Shown here piece by piece: positions 32,107 to 40,554 of a DNA stretch of 64,000 bases. The stretch spans positions 454,891 through 518,890 of the forward strand of contig NZ_JAWZSQ010000001.1 in assembly GCF_034096925.1 (NCBI RefSeq), in the 5' to 3' direction. This DNA comes from Patulibacter defluvii. GTDB lineage: Bacteria; Actinomycetota; Thermoleophilia; Solirubrobacterales; Solirubrobacteraceae. A program made the translations under genes and the position numbers. The notes beneath the pieces were generated by a model that saw only the letters and a list, made by a program, of their open reading frames with translations, had not been told where the DNA came from and did no database searches. Positions within the stretch are counted from its first letter, which is position 1, and each line of letters begins with the position of its first letter.

Positions 32107-35100
32107 TCAGGCCCGCGCGACCCCGACCCGCAGCCGCAGGTCCTCGATCTCGGCGGCGTGGGCGCCGGCGTCGCCGACCGGGCCGTACTCCAGCGCCTCG
32201 GTCAGCGTCTCGCCGGTGACGTAGCCCTGGTGGGCGCGGGCCGCGGCCAGCAGCTCCTCGTCGCCGTCGAGCGTCAGGTGGATCCGGTCGGTGACCTCGA
32301 GCCCGGCGCCCTTGCGCGCGGCCTGGATCGCGTGGACGACCTCGCGCGCCAGCCCCTCGCGCCGCAGCTCATCGTCGATCGCCAGCTCCAGCGCGACCGC
32401 GTGGCTGCCGTCGCGCTCCAGCTGGTAGCCGGCCAGCGGCTCCATCCGCAGCAGCAGGTCGTCCTCGGTCAGCTCGTGCTCGTGGCCGTCGACGTTGATC
32501 CCGACGCTGCCGCCGGCGCGGACCGTCGCCGCGGCGTGGGCCGGGTCGAGGGCCGCAATCGCCGCCGCCGCCTGCGGCATCGCCTTGCCGAAGCGGCGGC
32601 CGAGCGTGCGGTAATTCGGCTTGATCTCGTACGAGCCGAGGTCGTCGGCGTGCTCGACGAACCGCAGCCGGTGGACGTTCAGCTCGTCGCGGACGATCTC
32701 GCCCAGCCGCTCGATCGCCTCGCGCTCGCGGTCGGCGGCCACCACCACCGCCTCGTGCAGCGGCTGGCGGACCTTCAGCTTCGACTGCCCGCGCGCGCCC
32801 AGGCCCAGCTGGACGGTCTCGCGGGCGATCGCCATCGCCGCCTCCAGCGGCTCGTCGCGGCCCTCGGCCAGCGGCCAGTCGGTCAGGTGGACCGACGGCT
32901 CGCTCCCGTCGAGGTTGTCGTACAGCTCGTCGGCGACGAAGGGAGTGAAGGGCGCCAGCAGCTTGGCCACCGTCACCAGGCACTCGCGCAGGGTCGCCAG
33001 CGCGGCCGGGTCGCCGTCCCAGAACCGTCGCCGCGAGCGGCGCACGTACCAGTTGGAGAGATCGTCGACGAAGGTCGCGATCGCGCGCCCGGCGAAGGTC
33101 GCGTCGAACGCCTCCAGCCGCTCGCCGACCTCGGTCACCGTGGCCGCCAGCCGCGAGCGGATCCAGCGGTCCATCAGCGCGCCGGGCGACTCCGGATCGG
33201 CGTCGGTCGCCGTCGCCGCGCCGGTGGTCGCCGCGGCGTTCTCGTACAGGACCAGGAAGCCGTAGGTGTTCCACAGCGTGCGCAGGAACAGCCGCACGCC
33301 CTCGCCGATCGCCTCGGTCGAGAAGCGGTAGCCGTCCCACGGCTGCTTGCTGGTGAAGAAGTACCAGCGGAAGGCGTCGGCGCCGAAGCGGTCGATCACG
33401 TCCCACGGCACCACGATGTTGCCGCGCGACTTGCTCATCTTCTGACCCTCGGCGTCGAGGATCAGGCCCAGGCAGACGACGTCCTCGTAGGGCGGCAGCG
33501 GAGCCGTGCGGTCGGCCTCCGCCAGGTGCGCGCCGGCGTCGTGGGCGGTCGCCCGGATCGTGCCGTCGCGGGGCGCGTCGGCCGCGGTCGGCTGCTGCAG
33601 CAGGACCGCGATCGCCATCAGCGAGTAGAACCAGCCGCGGGTCTGGTCCTGGGCCTCGCAGATGTAGTCGGCCGGCCAGCGGCCCTGCTCGCGGACGGTG
33701 GCCAGGTCCTCGCCGTGCTGCGCGAACGGCATCGATCCGGAGTCGAACCAGACGTCGATCACCTCCGGCACGCGCCGCATCGTGCCGTCGCAGCCGGGCC
33801 GGTCGCAGGCGAAGGTCAGGTCGTCGACGTAGGGCCGGTGGGGATCCTGCAGCGGCTGCCCGCTGAGCCGCTCCAGCTCGGCGAACGAGCCGACGCAGTG
33901 CAGGTGGTCGCAGCCGTCGCCGTCGCAGCGCCACACGGGGAGCGGGGTCCCCCAGTAGCGCTCGCGCGAGAGCGCCCAGTCGACGTTGCCCTCCAGCCAC
34001 TTGCCGAAGCGGCCCTGCTTGACGTGCTCCGGGTGCCACTCGACCTGGTCGTTGGCCGCCACCAGCTGGTCGCGCAGCTTCGAGGTCGCGATGTACCAGG
34101 AGGGCTTGGCGTAGTAGAGCAGCGCGGTGCCGCAGCGCCAGCAGTGGGGGTAGGAGTGCTCGTAGTCGCGGGCCAGCCAGAGCGCGCCCGAGCGGCGCAG
34201 GTCCTCGACCAGCTCGCGGTCGGTGTCCTTGACCTGGCGGCCGGCGTAACCCGTGATCCGCTCGTCGTAGGTGCCGTCGAGCCGGACCGGGTTGACGACC
34301 GTCAGCCCGGCCGCGATCCCGAGCGCGTAGTCGTCGGCGCCGAACGCGACCGCGGTGTGGACCACGCCGGTGCCGTCGTCGGCGGTGACGAAGTCGGCCT
34401 CCAGCACGGTGTTGCCGCGCGGGCCCCACTCCTCGGCGGCGACGAACGGGAACGGCGGCACGTAGTGGGCGCCGGCCAGCTGGGCCCCGGTCAGGGTCTC
34501 CAGCACCTCGACCTCGGTGCCGTTGGGGACCGGCTGGTTGTCGCCGCCGATCTTGGTCGTCGGGACCACGCGGTCGAGCAGTGCCTTGGCCAGCACCACG
34601 ACCTCGCCGCCGTCGACCGGCGCGCTGCCCTTCTCGCCGTCGCGGGGACGGCCGCTGACGCGGGCGCGGACGTACTCCAGCTCGGGGTGGACCGCGAGCG
34701 CCGCGTTCGACGGCAGCGTCCAGGGGGTGGTGGTCCAGGCCAGCAGCGCGTCGCCCGGCTGCAGCGCCGAGCCGGCCGGGTCGCTGACCGGGAAGCGGAC
34801 GAAGGCCGAGGGGTCGACGTCGTCCTGGTAGCCCTGGGCGACCTCGTGGCTGGAGAGCGCCGTGCCGCAGCGCGGGCAGTAGGGGACCACGCGGTGGCCC
34901 TCGTAGAGCAGGTCGCGGTCGGCGATCGCCCGGATCGCGCCCCAGACCCGCTCGATGAAGGCGTCGTCGAGGGTCCGGTAGGCGTCGTCGAGGTCGACCC
35001 AGTAGCCGATCCGCTCCGTCAGCCGGCTCCAGTCCTCCAGGTACTCGAAGACCGACTCGCGGCAGCGCTGGTTGAACTCGGCGATCCCGTAGGCCTCGAT

Positions 35101-35424
35101 CTCCGCCTTCGAGCTGAGGCCGAGGTCCTTCTCGACCGCGATCTCGACCGGCAGGCCGTGGCAGTCCCAGCCGCCCTTGCGCTCGACCAGCCGGCCGCGC
35201 ATCGTCTGGAAGCGGGGGTAGATGTCCTTGAACGCGCGGGCCAGGACGTGGTGGCTGCCGGGGCGGCCGTTGGCGGTCGGCGGCCCCTCGTAGAAGACCC
35301 ACGGCTCGGCGCCGGCGCGGCGGCGGAGCGACTCGCGGAAGACGTCGCGCTCGCGCCACCGCTCCAGGATCGCCTCCTCCAGCGCGGGGAACGACTGGTT
35401 CGGATCGACGGGGCGGCGCGACAT
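32107..35424 (-). CDS. ileS: Isoleucyl-tRNA synthetase, type 2 (IleRS2)
   Basis: 1105 residues, the length of eukaryote-like type 2 enzymes. It charges tRNA-Ile with isoleucine. The class I signature region reads PTANGRPGSHHVLAR, a GxHH motif (Gly56-Ser57-His58-His59) instead of HxGH; this swap is a reported mark of one IleRS2 group. KMSKS is at residues 662-666. The CP1 editing domain is complete (TTTPWTLPSNAALAV region), as is the C-terminal tRNA-binding part. Type 2 enzymes are the mupirocin-resistant class. Start ATG 35424 follows a TAGAAT -10-like element by about 10 bases, so the leader is minimal. Confidence 0.93.
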   Translation of the reverse strand: MSRRPVDPNQSFPALEEAILERWRERDVFRESLRRRAGAEPWVFYEGPPTANGRPGSHHVLARAFKDIYPRFQTMRGRLVERKGGWDCHGLPVEIAVEKDLGLSSKAEIEAYGIAEFNQRCRESVFEYLEDWSRLTERIGYWVDLDDAYRTLDDAFIERVWGAIRAIADRDLLYEGHRVVPYCPRCGTALSSHEVAQGYQDDVDPSAFVRFPVSDPAGSALQPGDALLAWTTTPWTLPSNAALAVHPELEYVRARVSGRPRDGEKGSAPVDGGEVVVLAKALLDRVVPTTKIGGDNQPVPNGTEVEVLETLTGAQLAGAHYVPPFPFVAAEEWGPRGNTVLEADFVTADDGTGVVHTAVAFGADDYALGIAAGLTVVNPVRLDGTYDERITGYAGRQVKDTDRELVEDLRRSGALWLARDYEHSYPHCWRCGTALLYYAKPSWYIATSKLRDQLVAANDQVEWHPEHVKQGRFGKWLEGNVDWALSRERYWGTPLPVWRCDGDGCDHLHCVGSFAELERLSGQPLQDPHRPYVDDLTFACDRPGCDGTMRRVPEVIDVWFDSGSMPFAQHGEDLATVREQGRWPADYICEAQDQTRGWFYSLMAIAVLLQQPTAADAPRDGTIRATAHDAGAHLAEADRTAPLPPYEDVVCLGLILDAEGQKMSKSRGNIVVPWDVIDRFGADAFRWYFFTSKQPWDGYRFSTEAIGEGVRLFLRTLWNTYGFLVLYENAAATTGAATATDADPESPGALMDRWIRSRLAATVTEVGERLEAFDATFAGRAIATFVDDLSNWYVRRSRRRFWDGDPAALATLRECLVTVAKLLAPFTPFVADELYDNLDGSEPSVHLTDWPLAEGRDEPLEAAMAIARETVQLGLGARGQSKLKVRQPLHEAVVVAADREREAIERLGEIVRDELNVHRLRFVEHADDLGSYEIKPNYRTLGRRFGKAMPQAAAAIAALDPAHAAATVRAGGSVGINVDGHEHELTEDDLLLRMEPLAGYQLERDGSHAVALELAIDDELRREGLAREVVHAIQAARKGAGLEVTDRIHLTLDGDEELLAAARAHQGYVTGETLTEALEYGPVGDAGAHAAEIEDLRLRVGVARA

Positions 35425-35491
35425 GGACGATGGATTCTAGGAATCGGCGCTGTCCGGCCGCGGTCCGGGCTCGTGCGCCGGGCGATCGGGG

Positions 35492-35962
35492 ATGATGCGG
35501 ACCGTGGACCAGCGCTCGCCCTCGGCCGTTCCCCGTGCGATCGCGCTGGTCGCCGCGCTGCTGCTGGTGGCGCTGCTGTTCCTCGACTGGCAGTCCTCCT
35601 ACGGGGTCGGCCGGGCGGGCTGGAGCGGCGCCGGCTGGATCGCCGGCGGCGCCGCGCTGGTGGTCGTGGTCTGGGAGCTGACCCGGCGGGTCGGGGCGGT
35701 CGTCGAGCAGCGCGGCCCGGACCGCTTCGGCGCGGCGGCGGCGCTGGTCGCGGTCATCGCCGTGGTGGTCAAGCTGCTGCGCGACGACGCGGCCCGCACC
35801 GGGGTGGCCTGGGTCGGGCTGGTGGTGGCCGCGGTGCTGGCCGTGGCGGCGCTGGCGATCGCCCTCCGGCCGGGCGCCGACCCGGCCCGGATCGAGGATC
35901 CGCCTGGCGGCCGGCGACCGCCGAAGCGGCGCAAGGCACCGCCGCTGCGGACCCGCCGCTAG
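35492..35962 (+). CDS. Four-pass membrane protein, paralogue 1
   Basis: 156 residues. Four hydrophobic segments (about 17-33, 45-62, 78-95, 100-118) and a basic, proline-rich cytosolic tail (GGRRPPKRRKAPPLRTRR). A conserved pattern, FLDW near residue 30, GWSG, then VVVWELTRR, recurs in the next gene (FLSW, GW, VVWEGLR), so the two are tandem paralogues. I do not know the family. GGGGA precedes the start; ATG 35495 is an equally good choice. Divergent from ileS by 67 bp. Confidence 0.65.
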   Translation: MMRTVDQRSPSAVPRAIALVAALLLVALLFLDWQSSYGVGRAGWSGAGWIAGGAALVVVVWELTRRVGAVVEQRGPDRFGAAAALVAVIAVVVKLLRDDAARTGVAWVGLVVAAVLAVAALAIALRPGADPARIEDPPGGRRPPKRRKAPPLRTRR

Positions 35963-36053
35963 CCGTCGGTCCCCCGTTGCCGGCGGGCCGAACGTCCAGC
36001 CGAAACCGGGTCCGGGTTGCCATCCGCCGGTCGCCCGCCGATGATTGCGCCGA

Positions 36054-36072
36054 CCCCGGTACCAGACCGGGG
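36054..36072 (+). promoter_or_regulatory. 7-bp inverted repeat in the leader of paralogue 2
   Basis: CCCCGGT (36054-36060) pairs with ACCGGGG (36066-36072) around ACCAG, 21 bp before the GTG start. It is either a small leader hairpin or an operator. Confidence 0.3.
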
Positions 36073-36093
36073 CGGAACGAACGGAGCCCCACC

Positions 36094-36591
36094 GTGTCCA
36101 CGCAAGCCGACCTTCAGGCCCTGCCCACATCGCGCAAGCTCGCGCTCGGTGCGGCGGCGCTGCTGATCATCAACAGCTTCCTCTCCTGGTACCACGCGTC
36201 CGTGGGCAGCATCTCGGTCAGCCAGAGCGGCTGGCATCAGCTGGGCACGATCGCCTGGATCATCGTGATCGGCTTCGTCGTCTGGGAGGGCCTGCGGGTG
36301 GCCAAGCTGGTCGGCACCGAGCCACGGCAGGCCGACCTGATCAGCGCCGGGATCGGCGCCGCGGCCCTGCTCTTCGCGCTGATCTTCGTGATCCAGCGGC
36401 TCAGCGACGGCTACCTCGGGTTCGCCTTCTTCCTCGGCGTGATCCTGCTGGTCGTCTTCGCCTACGCGCTGCTGCAGATCTTCAACGCCGCTGGCGGCCA
36501 GGAGGCGCTGAAGGCGGCCCAGGAGCAGGCGGCCGCGCGCCGCGCCGCGAACCAGAACGACCAGGATCCGCCGGCGCCGCCGAGCGCCTGA
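36094..36591 (+). CDS. Four-pass membrane protein, paralogue 2
   Basis: 165 residues, GTG start with ACGGAG 7 bases upstream. Four hydrophobic segments (about 14-32, 49-70, 86-103, 109-130) and an Ala/Gln-rich C-terminal helix (EALKAAQEQAAARRAANQ) ending in a proline-rich tail. It shares FL(S/D)W, GW and VVWE with the protein encoded 130 bp upstream. No family identified. A bidirectional hairpin follows. Probably an envelope protein of a small duplicated family. Confidence 0.7.
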   Translation: MSTQADLQALPTSRKLALGAAALLIINSFLSWYHASVGSISVSQSGWHQLGTIAWIIVIGFVVWEGLRVAKLVGTEPRQADLISAGIGAAALLFALIFVIQRLSDGYLGFAFFLGVILLVVFAYALLQIFNAAGGQEALKAAQEQAAARRAANQNDQDPPAPPSA

Positions 36592-36606
36592 GCGACCCTC
36601 GTCCGC

Positions 36607-36632
36607 GGGCGACCGGGGTGGGCCGGTCGCCC
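36607..36632. terminator. Bidirectional terminator, membrane protein / MerR gene
   Basis: Perfect 10-bp stem GGGCGACCGG with its complement and a 6-base loop between two converging genes. Confidence 0.7.
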
Positions 36633-36648
36633 CGGGCTCCGCGCGCGC

Positions 36649-37557
36649 TCAGCGTCCGCGGCGGACGCGGAACGGGGCGTCGTCGCCCTCGAGCACCTGC
36701 AGCAGCCGCGAGCGGGCCACCAGCGGCGCGCCGTCCAGCCGCTCGACGCCGGTCGACCGCCGCTCCAGCAGCGGCCCGTGGAAGTCGAGCACCGGCAGCT
36801 CGCCGCCGGCCGCGCGCTGGGCGGCGAAGACCAGCCGCCCGAGCCGGTCGAGCGGCACGCTGCGGCCGCTCAGCACCAGCGCGTGGGGGTCGATCCGCCC
36901 CAGCGCCCGCGACAGTTCGCTCGGCTGGAGGTCGGCGCCGACGGTCACCGGCAGCACGCCGGCGCGGCGCAGGGCCAGGTCGAGCGCCTGCACCCGCAGC
37001 GCGTCGAGCGATCCCGGCGCCGTCCCGTCGAGCACCACCACCACGTGCGGACGGTGGGCCGGCGGCGCGGTGCGGGTGGCGGCCGCCAGCCAGCGCGAGG
37101 CCCAGCGCCAGGCGAACGCGTACTCGACCGATCCCGGGTGCTCGCGGTCGAGCAGGTCGACCGCCGGCAGCAGCACCTCGTCGACCGAGCGCTCGAGCGA
37201 GCGCAGGTGCAGCGACTCCTCGACCACGCGGTCGGCGTCCGGCTCGTCGTAGCGGCGCAGCGCCCGCCGCAGCCGGTCGACGGGCGAGGCGTCGACGCGT
37301 CCGCGTGGCGCGCCCCGCCAGCCCTCCGGATCGCCGCCGGCGGCGACCCCGCGGCGGGCGACCGCGACCGCGGTGGCGGCGTCGGGCGTCCGGCCGAGCG
37401 CGTCGCGGAGGGCGTCGATCTCGTTCAGCTCGTACTGCCGGTGACCGCCGTCGGTGCGCTGCGGGGTCGGGAACCCGTAGCGGCGCTCCCACGACCGCAG
37501 GGTGCTGGCGGAGACGCCGAGCAGCTCCGCGGCAGCGGTGGTGCGGATCGCGGTCAT
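36649..37557 (-). CDS. MerR-family regulator with a cobalamin-binding-like domain
   Basis: 302 residues. The MerR winged helix covers about 1-70 (TTAAAELLGVSASTLRSWER, then GHRQYELNEIDAL). A helical bundle (about 95-165) and a Rossmann-like C-terminal domain follow (VVVLDGTAPGSLDALRVQAL, then VTVGADLQPSELSRAL). This is the CarA/CarH layout of light/B12-dependent repressors. The DxHxxG base-off cobalamin motif is missing: the place reads LDGTAPGSLD without His. The domain may therefore not bind B12, and it could sense another ligand. It is divergent from the PKD-protein gene. Targets, perhaps carotenoid genes, are not in the window. Confidence 0.8.
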   Translation of the reverse strand: MTAIRTTAAAELLGVSASTLRSWERRYGFPTPQRTDGGHRQYELNEIDALRDALGRTPDAATAVAVARRGVAAGGDPEGWRGAPRGRVDASPVDRLRRALRRYDEPDADRVVEESLHLRSLERSVDEVLLPAVDLLDREHPGSVEYAFAWRWASRWLAAATRTAPPAHRPHVVVVLDGTAPGSLDALRVQALDLALRRAGVLPVTVGADLQPSELSRALGRIDPHALVLSGRSVPLDRLGRLVFAAQRAAGGELPVLDFHGPLLERRSTGVERLDGAPLVARSRLLQVLEGDDAPFRVRRGR

Positions 37558-37746
37558 GACCGGCCGATCCTCCGCGAAGCGCCTGCACCTGGCAAGAACG
37601 GCAACGCGCCGTGCGCCGGCGCAGGTTCCGTGGTTCCACCGATGCGGACCCCGGGGGCGCGGGCCTAGCGTGCGTCGCCCTGCCCGACGGCCGCCCCTGC
37701 GCGCCGCCCGGGCGCCCCCCCCCGAACGGCACGAAGAAGGTCTCCG

Positions 37747-39543
37747 GTGACTGCGATGCGGTGGCTCCGCGCTCTCGTCCTCCTGCTGGCGTCCGTCACC
37801 CTGGCGACGGCCCTGGCCGCGCCCGCGACGGCGTCGGTGACGATCTACAACGAACCGACCTACACCAAGACCAGCGGCAACAACGCCTTCTGGTACCGCT
37901 GGACCGCCGTCACCGGCAGCGACGAGAACGGCAACACCCGCTACGAGTGGTACCTCTGCTTCAAGACGTACCACACGTATCCGGACGGCAGCCAGGTGCA
38001 GGAGGAGACCAGCAACGGCACCAGCGGACCGGGCACGTCCAACTGCACCGGCAGCCTCCGCTCCGGCCCGTCGCCGGCGCTGGCCGACTACGCCGCGATG
38101 CCGTACAACGGGACGTCGACCGTCCTGGCCGACGGCCACCGCTACGACCTCTGCGCGTCCGGCTTCTACCGCTGGCCGTACCTGTGGAAGTGGGACGGCT
38201 CCTCGGCCTGCCCGTGGACGATCATCGACCGCAACCGCCCGCAGGCGACGGTCGGGCTGGCCGGCGGCGCGCCCTACGCCCGCAGCACCGCGGTGCCGGT
38301 CCGGATCAACTACGCCGACGCCACCAGTCCGCCCTGGGCCGGCAGCGGCGGGACGGCGTCGAACTGGGTCTGCATCGGCCAGGCCGCCTGCACGCCGGGC
38401 GGCCAGCCGAATGCGGCCTGCAGCCAGCCGGCCGACCCCAGCAGCCGCACCACGAGCTTCGACTGCACGGCCAACGTCGGCGGCGACGGTCGCTGGTACG
38501 TCTGCGCGATGGCCGCCGACGGCGCGATCCCGGACAACACCACCGGGCCCAACCAGTTCGCCAACGCGACCTCGAACAACGCCAACCTGTCGACGGTCAG
38601 CTGCGACGACGTGGTCGTCGACCGGACCCCGCCGACGGTGACGGCGAGCGCGGGGACGACCGCGATCACCGCCGGCCAGACGGTCGCCTTCACCGCCACC
38701 GCGGCCGACCCGACGTCCGGGGTCAGCGGCCAGTACGCCTGGGACTTCGGCGACGGCGGCTCCGGCAGCGGGGCCAGCGCCAGCCACGCCTACAACCAGC
38801 CGGGCACTTACGTCGCGCGGGCGACCACCGCCGACGGGGCCGGCAACGAGGGCAGCGCGACGGTCACGATCACCGTCGCGGCAGCGCCCGGTGGTGGCGG
38901 GTCGACCGGCGGTGGCGGGTCGACCGGCGGTGGCGGGTCGACCGGTGGCGGCGGGTCGACCGGTGGCGGGTCGACGGGTGGCGGCAGTGGCGGCTCCGGC
39001 GGTGGGTCGACCGGTGGCGGCACGGGCGGCTCGGGCGGCGGGTCGACCGGCGGCGGCAGCGGCGGCGGCTCGACCGGCGGCTCCGGCGGCAGCACCGGCG
39101 GCGGCATCGCCACCGCGGTCGCCGGCGCGGTCACCGCCACCACGGCGCCCTCGCCGGCGGCGGTCTCGCGCGACAGCGGCGGAGGCGGCAGCCAGCAGCT
39201 GCGGGCCGGCGGCCTGCGGCTGGTCGCCCCGAAGCGGTTCACCCTCACCGCCAGCCGCCGCCGGCTGCCGCTGCGGGCGACGCTGACGGCGGCCGGCACG
39301 GTCGAGCTGACCCTGCGCCAGGGCCGGCGGCGACTGGCCCGCGGCAGCGCCCGGGTGGCCCGCGCCGGCACCGTCGGCCTGGCCCTGCGGCTGCCCTCGT
39401 CGCTGAAGGCGGGCCGGCGGACGCTGACCGTCGTCTTCCGCCCGAGCGGTGGCCGCGCGGTCACGAAGACGGTGACGATCACGATCCGCCGCGCCGCTCG
39501 CGGCCGGACGGCGCCGCTGGTCGGGATCCGGGTGGCGCGCTGA
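37747..39543 (+). CDS. Secreted PKD-domain protein with (GGGGST)n linker
   Basis: 598 residues. GTG 37747 is chosen because AGAAGG lies 6 bases before it; ATG 37756 is the alternative. A signal peptide (ALVLLLASVTLATALAAPAT) leads into an aromatic/Cys-rich domain (about 30-290) and a PKD-type beta sandwich (YAWDFGDGGSGSGA, about 335). A Gly/Ser/Thr linker runs from about 380 to 455, with GGGGST repeated. The C-terminal Arg-rich region ends GIRVAR. The protein is probably extracellular or wall-associated; the flexible linker separates an adhesin-like module from a basic anchor. The first domain is unrecognised. Divergent from the MerR gene; a strong hairpin follows. Confidence 0.72.
   Translation: MTAMRWLRALVLLLASVTLATALAAPATASVTIYNEPTYTKTSGNNAFWYRWTAVTGSDENGNTRYEWYLCFKTYHTYPDGSQVQEETSNGTSGPGTSNCTGSLRSGPSPALADYAAMPYNGTSTVLADGHRYDLCASGFYRWPYLWKWDGSSACPWTIIDRNRPQATVGLAGGAPYARSTAVPVRINYADATSPPWAGSGGTASNWVCIGQAACTPGGQPNAACSQPADPSSRTTSFDCTANVGGDGRWYVCAMAADGAIPDNTTGPNQFANATSNNANLSTVSCDDVVVDRTPPTVTASAGTTAITAGQTVAFTATAADPTSGVSGQYAWDFGDGGSGSGASASHAYNQPGTYVARATTADGAGNEGSATVTITVAAAPGGGGSTGGGGSTGGGGSTGGGGSTGGGSTGGGSGGSGGGSTGGGTGGSGGGSTGGGSGGGSTGGSGGSTGGGIATAVAGAVTATTAPSPAAVSRDSGGGGSQQLRAGGLRLVAPKRFTLTASRRRLPLRATLTAAGTVELTLRQGRRRLARGSARVARAGTVGLALRLPSSLKAGRRTLTVVFRPSGGRAVTKTVTITIRRAARGRTAPLVGIRVAR
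38891..39109 (+). repeat. In-frame 18-bp tandem repeats coding for a Gly-Ser-Thr linker
   Basis: Several units of GGTGGCGGGTCGACCGGC, decaying toward the 3' end, lie inside the PKD-protein gene. Length variation between strains is likely by slippage, always in multiples of three bases. Confidence 0.85.
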
Positions 39544-39549
39544 GCGGGC

Positions 39550-39583
39550 CGGGGGCGCCGCCGCTCGCCGGCCGGCGCCCCCG
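39550..39583 (+). terminator. Hairpin terminator after the PKD-protein gene
   Basis: Perfect 11-bp stem CGGGGGCGCCG with its complement and a 12-base loop, 6 bases past the stop. Confidence 0.65.
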
Positions 39584-39600
39584 CGTCTACGCTGTCGCCC

Positions 39601-40380
39601 ATGGGCCGCCTGGACGACCTCGACCTGACCCTCAAGCTCTCGCGCAAGGACGAGGCCACGCGGCTGGAGGAGGCCGCGGCACGGCTGGCGCAGCTGCGGC
39701 TGGCGCTCGGCGGCCAGGTCGGCAGCGGCGCGCTCGGTCCGCCGCTGCTGGTCGTCTTCGAGGGCTGGGACGCGTCCGGCAAGGGCGGGGCGATCAAGCG
39801 GCTGGTCCACCCGCTCGACCCGCGCCACTACCGCGTCGCCCAGTTCGCCGCCCCGACGCCGGACGAGCTGCGCCACCACTGGCTGCAGCGGTTCTGGCTG
39901 CCGCTGCCGGGCAAGGGCGGGATGGCCGTCTACGACCGCACCTGGTACGGCCGGGTGCTGGTCGAGCGGGTCGAGGGCCTGACGCCGGAGCGCGACTGGC
40001 GCCGCGGCTACGGCGAGATCCGCGAGTTCGAGCGGCAGCTGGTCGACGACGGCACGCTGCTGGTGAAGTTCTGGCTCCACGTCAGCGACGAGGAGCAGCT
40101 GCGGCGGTTCGAGCGCCGCCGCGACGATCCGCTGAAGGCCTGGAAGCTGACCGACGAGGACTGGCGCAACCGCGGCAAGCGCGACGCCTACGCCGCCGCC
40201 GTCGAGGAGATGGTGGTCGAGACCGACGCCGAGCTGGCGCCCTGGGACCTGGTCGCCGCCGAGAGCAAGCGCTGGGCGCGGGTGTTCGTGATCGAGACCG
40301 TGATCCGGCGGATCGAGGACCACTGCCAGCGGATCGGCTTCCCGCTGCCCGACCCGCTGCCGGTCCTCGACGAAGACTGA
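39601..40380 (+). CDS. ppk2: Polyphosphate kinase 2 family protein
   Basis: 259 residues. The PPK2 P-loop GWDASGKGGAIKRL (about 57-70) and the Walker B/lid region YDRTWYGRVLVERVEGL are intact, and the later RRRDDPLKAWKLTDEDW and NRGKRD are family signatures. PPK2 enzymes phosphorylate nucleoside mono- or diphosphates from polyphosphate; the subclass (AMP- or ADP-acting) cannot be fixed by eye. ATG 39601 follows the previous gene's terminator by 17 bases. The gene ends before a palindrome-rich gap. Confidence 0.9.
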   Translation: MGRLDDLDLTLKLSRKDEATRLEEAAARLAQLRLALGGQVGSGALGPPLLVVFEGWDASGKGGAIKRLVHPLDPRHYRVAQFAAPTPDELRHHWLQRFWLPLPGKGGMAVYDRTWYGRVLVERVEGLTPERDWRRGYGEIREFERQLVDDGTLLVKFWLHVSDEEQLRRFERRRDDPLKAWKLTDEDWRNRGKRDAYAAAVEEMVVETDAELAPWDLVAAESKRWARVFVIETVIRRIEDHCQRIGFPLPDPLPVLDED

Positions 40381-40433
40381 CCGCCCCGGCGCCGCCCCCT
40401 CCGCCCCGCCCCCAGCCGCCGCCCCGGCGAACT

Positions 40434-40529
40434 GCGTTCTCGCGCCCCGCCCGCGCGCGAGTCGGCGATTCGACGTCGCCGGGACGTTCGATCGCGTTCT
40501 CGCGGCCGGCGGGGGCGCGAGAACGCGAT
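40434..40529. repeat. Two 60-bp-spaced palindromic units, probable bidirectional terminator
   Basis: GCGTTCTCGCG occurs at 40434 and 40494, with GCGATTCG ending both units. The second unit closes into a perfect 14-bp stem (40491-40504 with 40516-40529) and the first into a weaker one. They fill the 174-bp gap between the converging PPK2 and MATE genes. Confidence 0.55.
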
Positions 40530-40554
40530 TCGCCTCGGCCCGCCTCGCGCCCCC

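Noticed and set aside
36649..37557. Light- and B12-responsive CarH repressor
   Set aside because: The DxHxxG cobalamin motif is absent and no carotenoid genes are present, so the function cannot be assigned.
38891..39109. CRISPR-like array or minisatellite
   Set aside because: The units are in-frame codons for a Gly/Ser/Thr linker inside a gene; they have no unique spacers.
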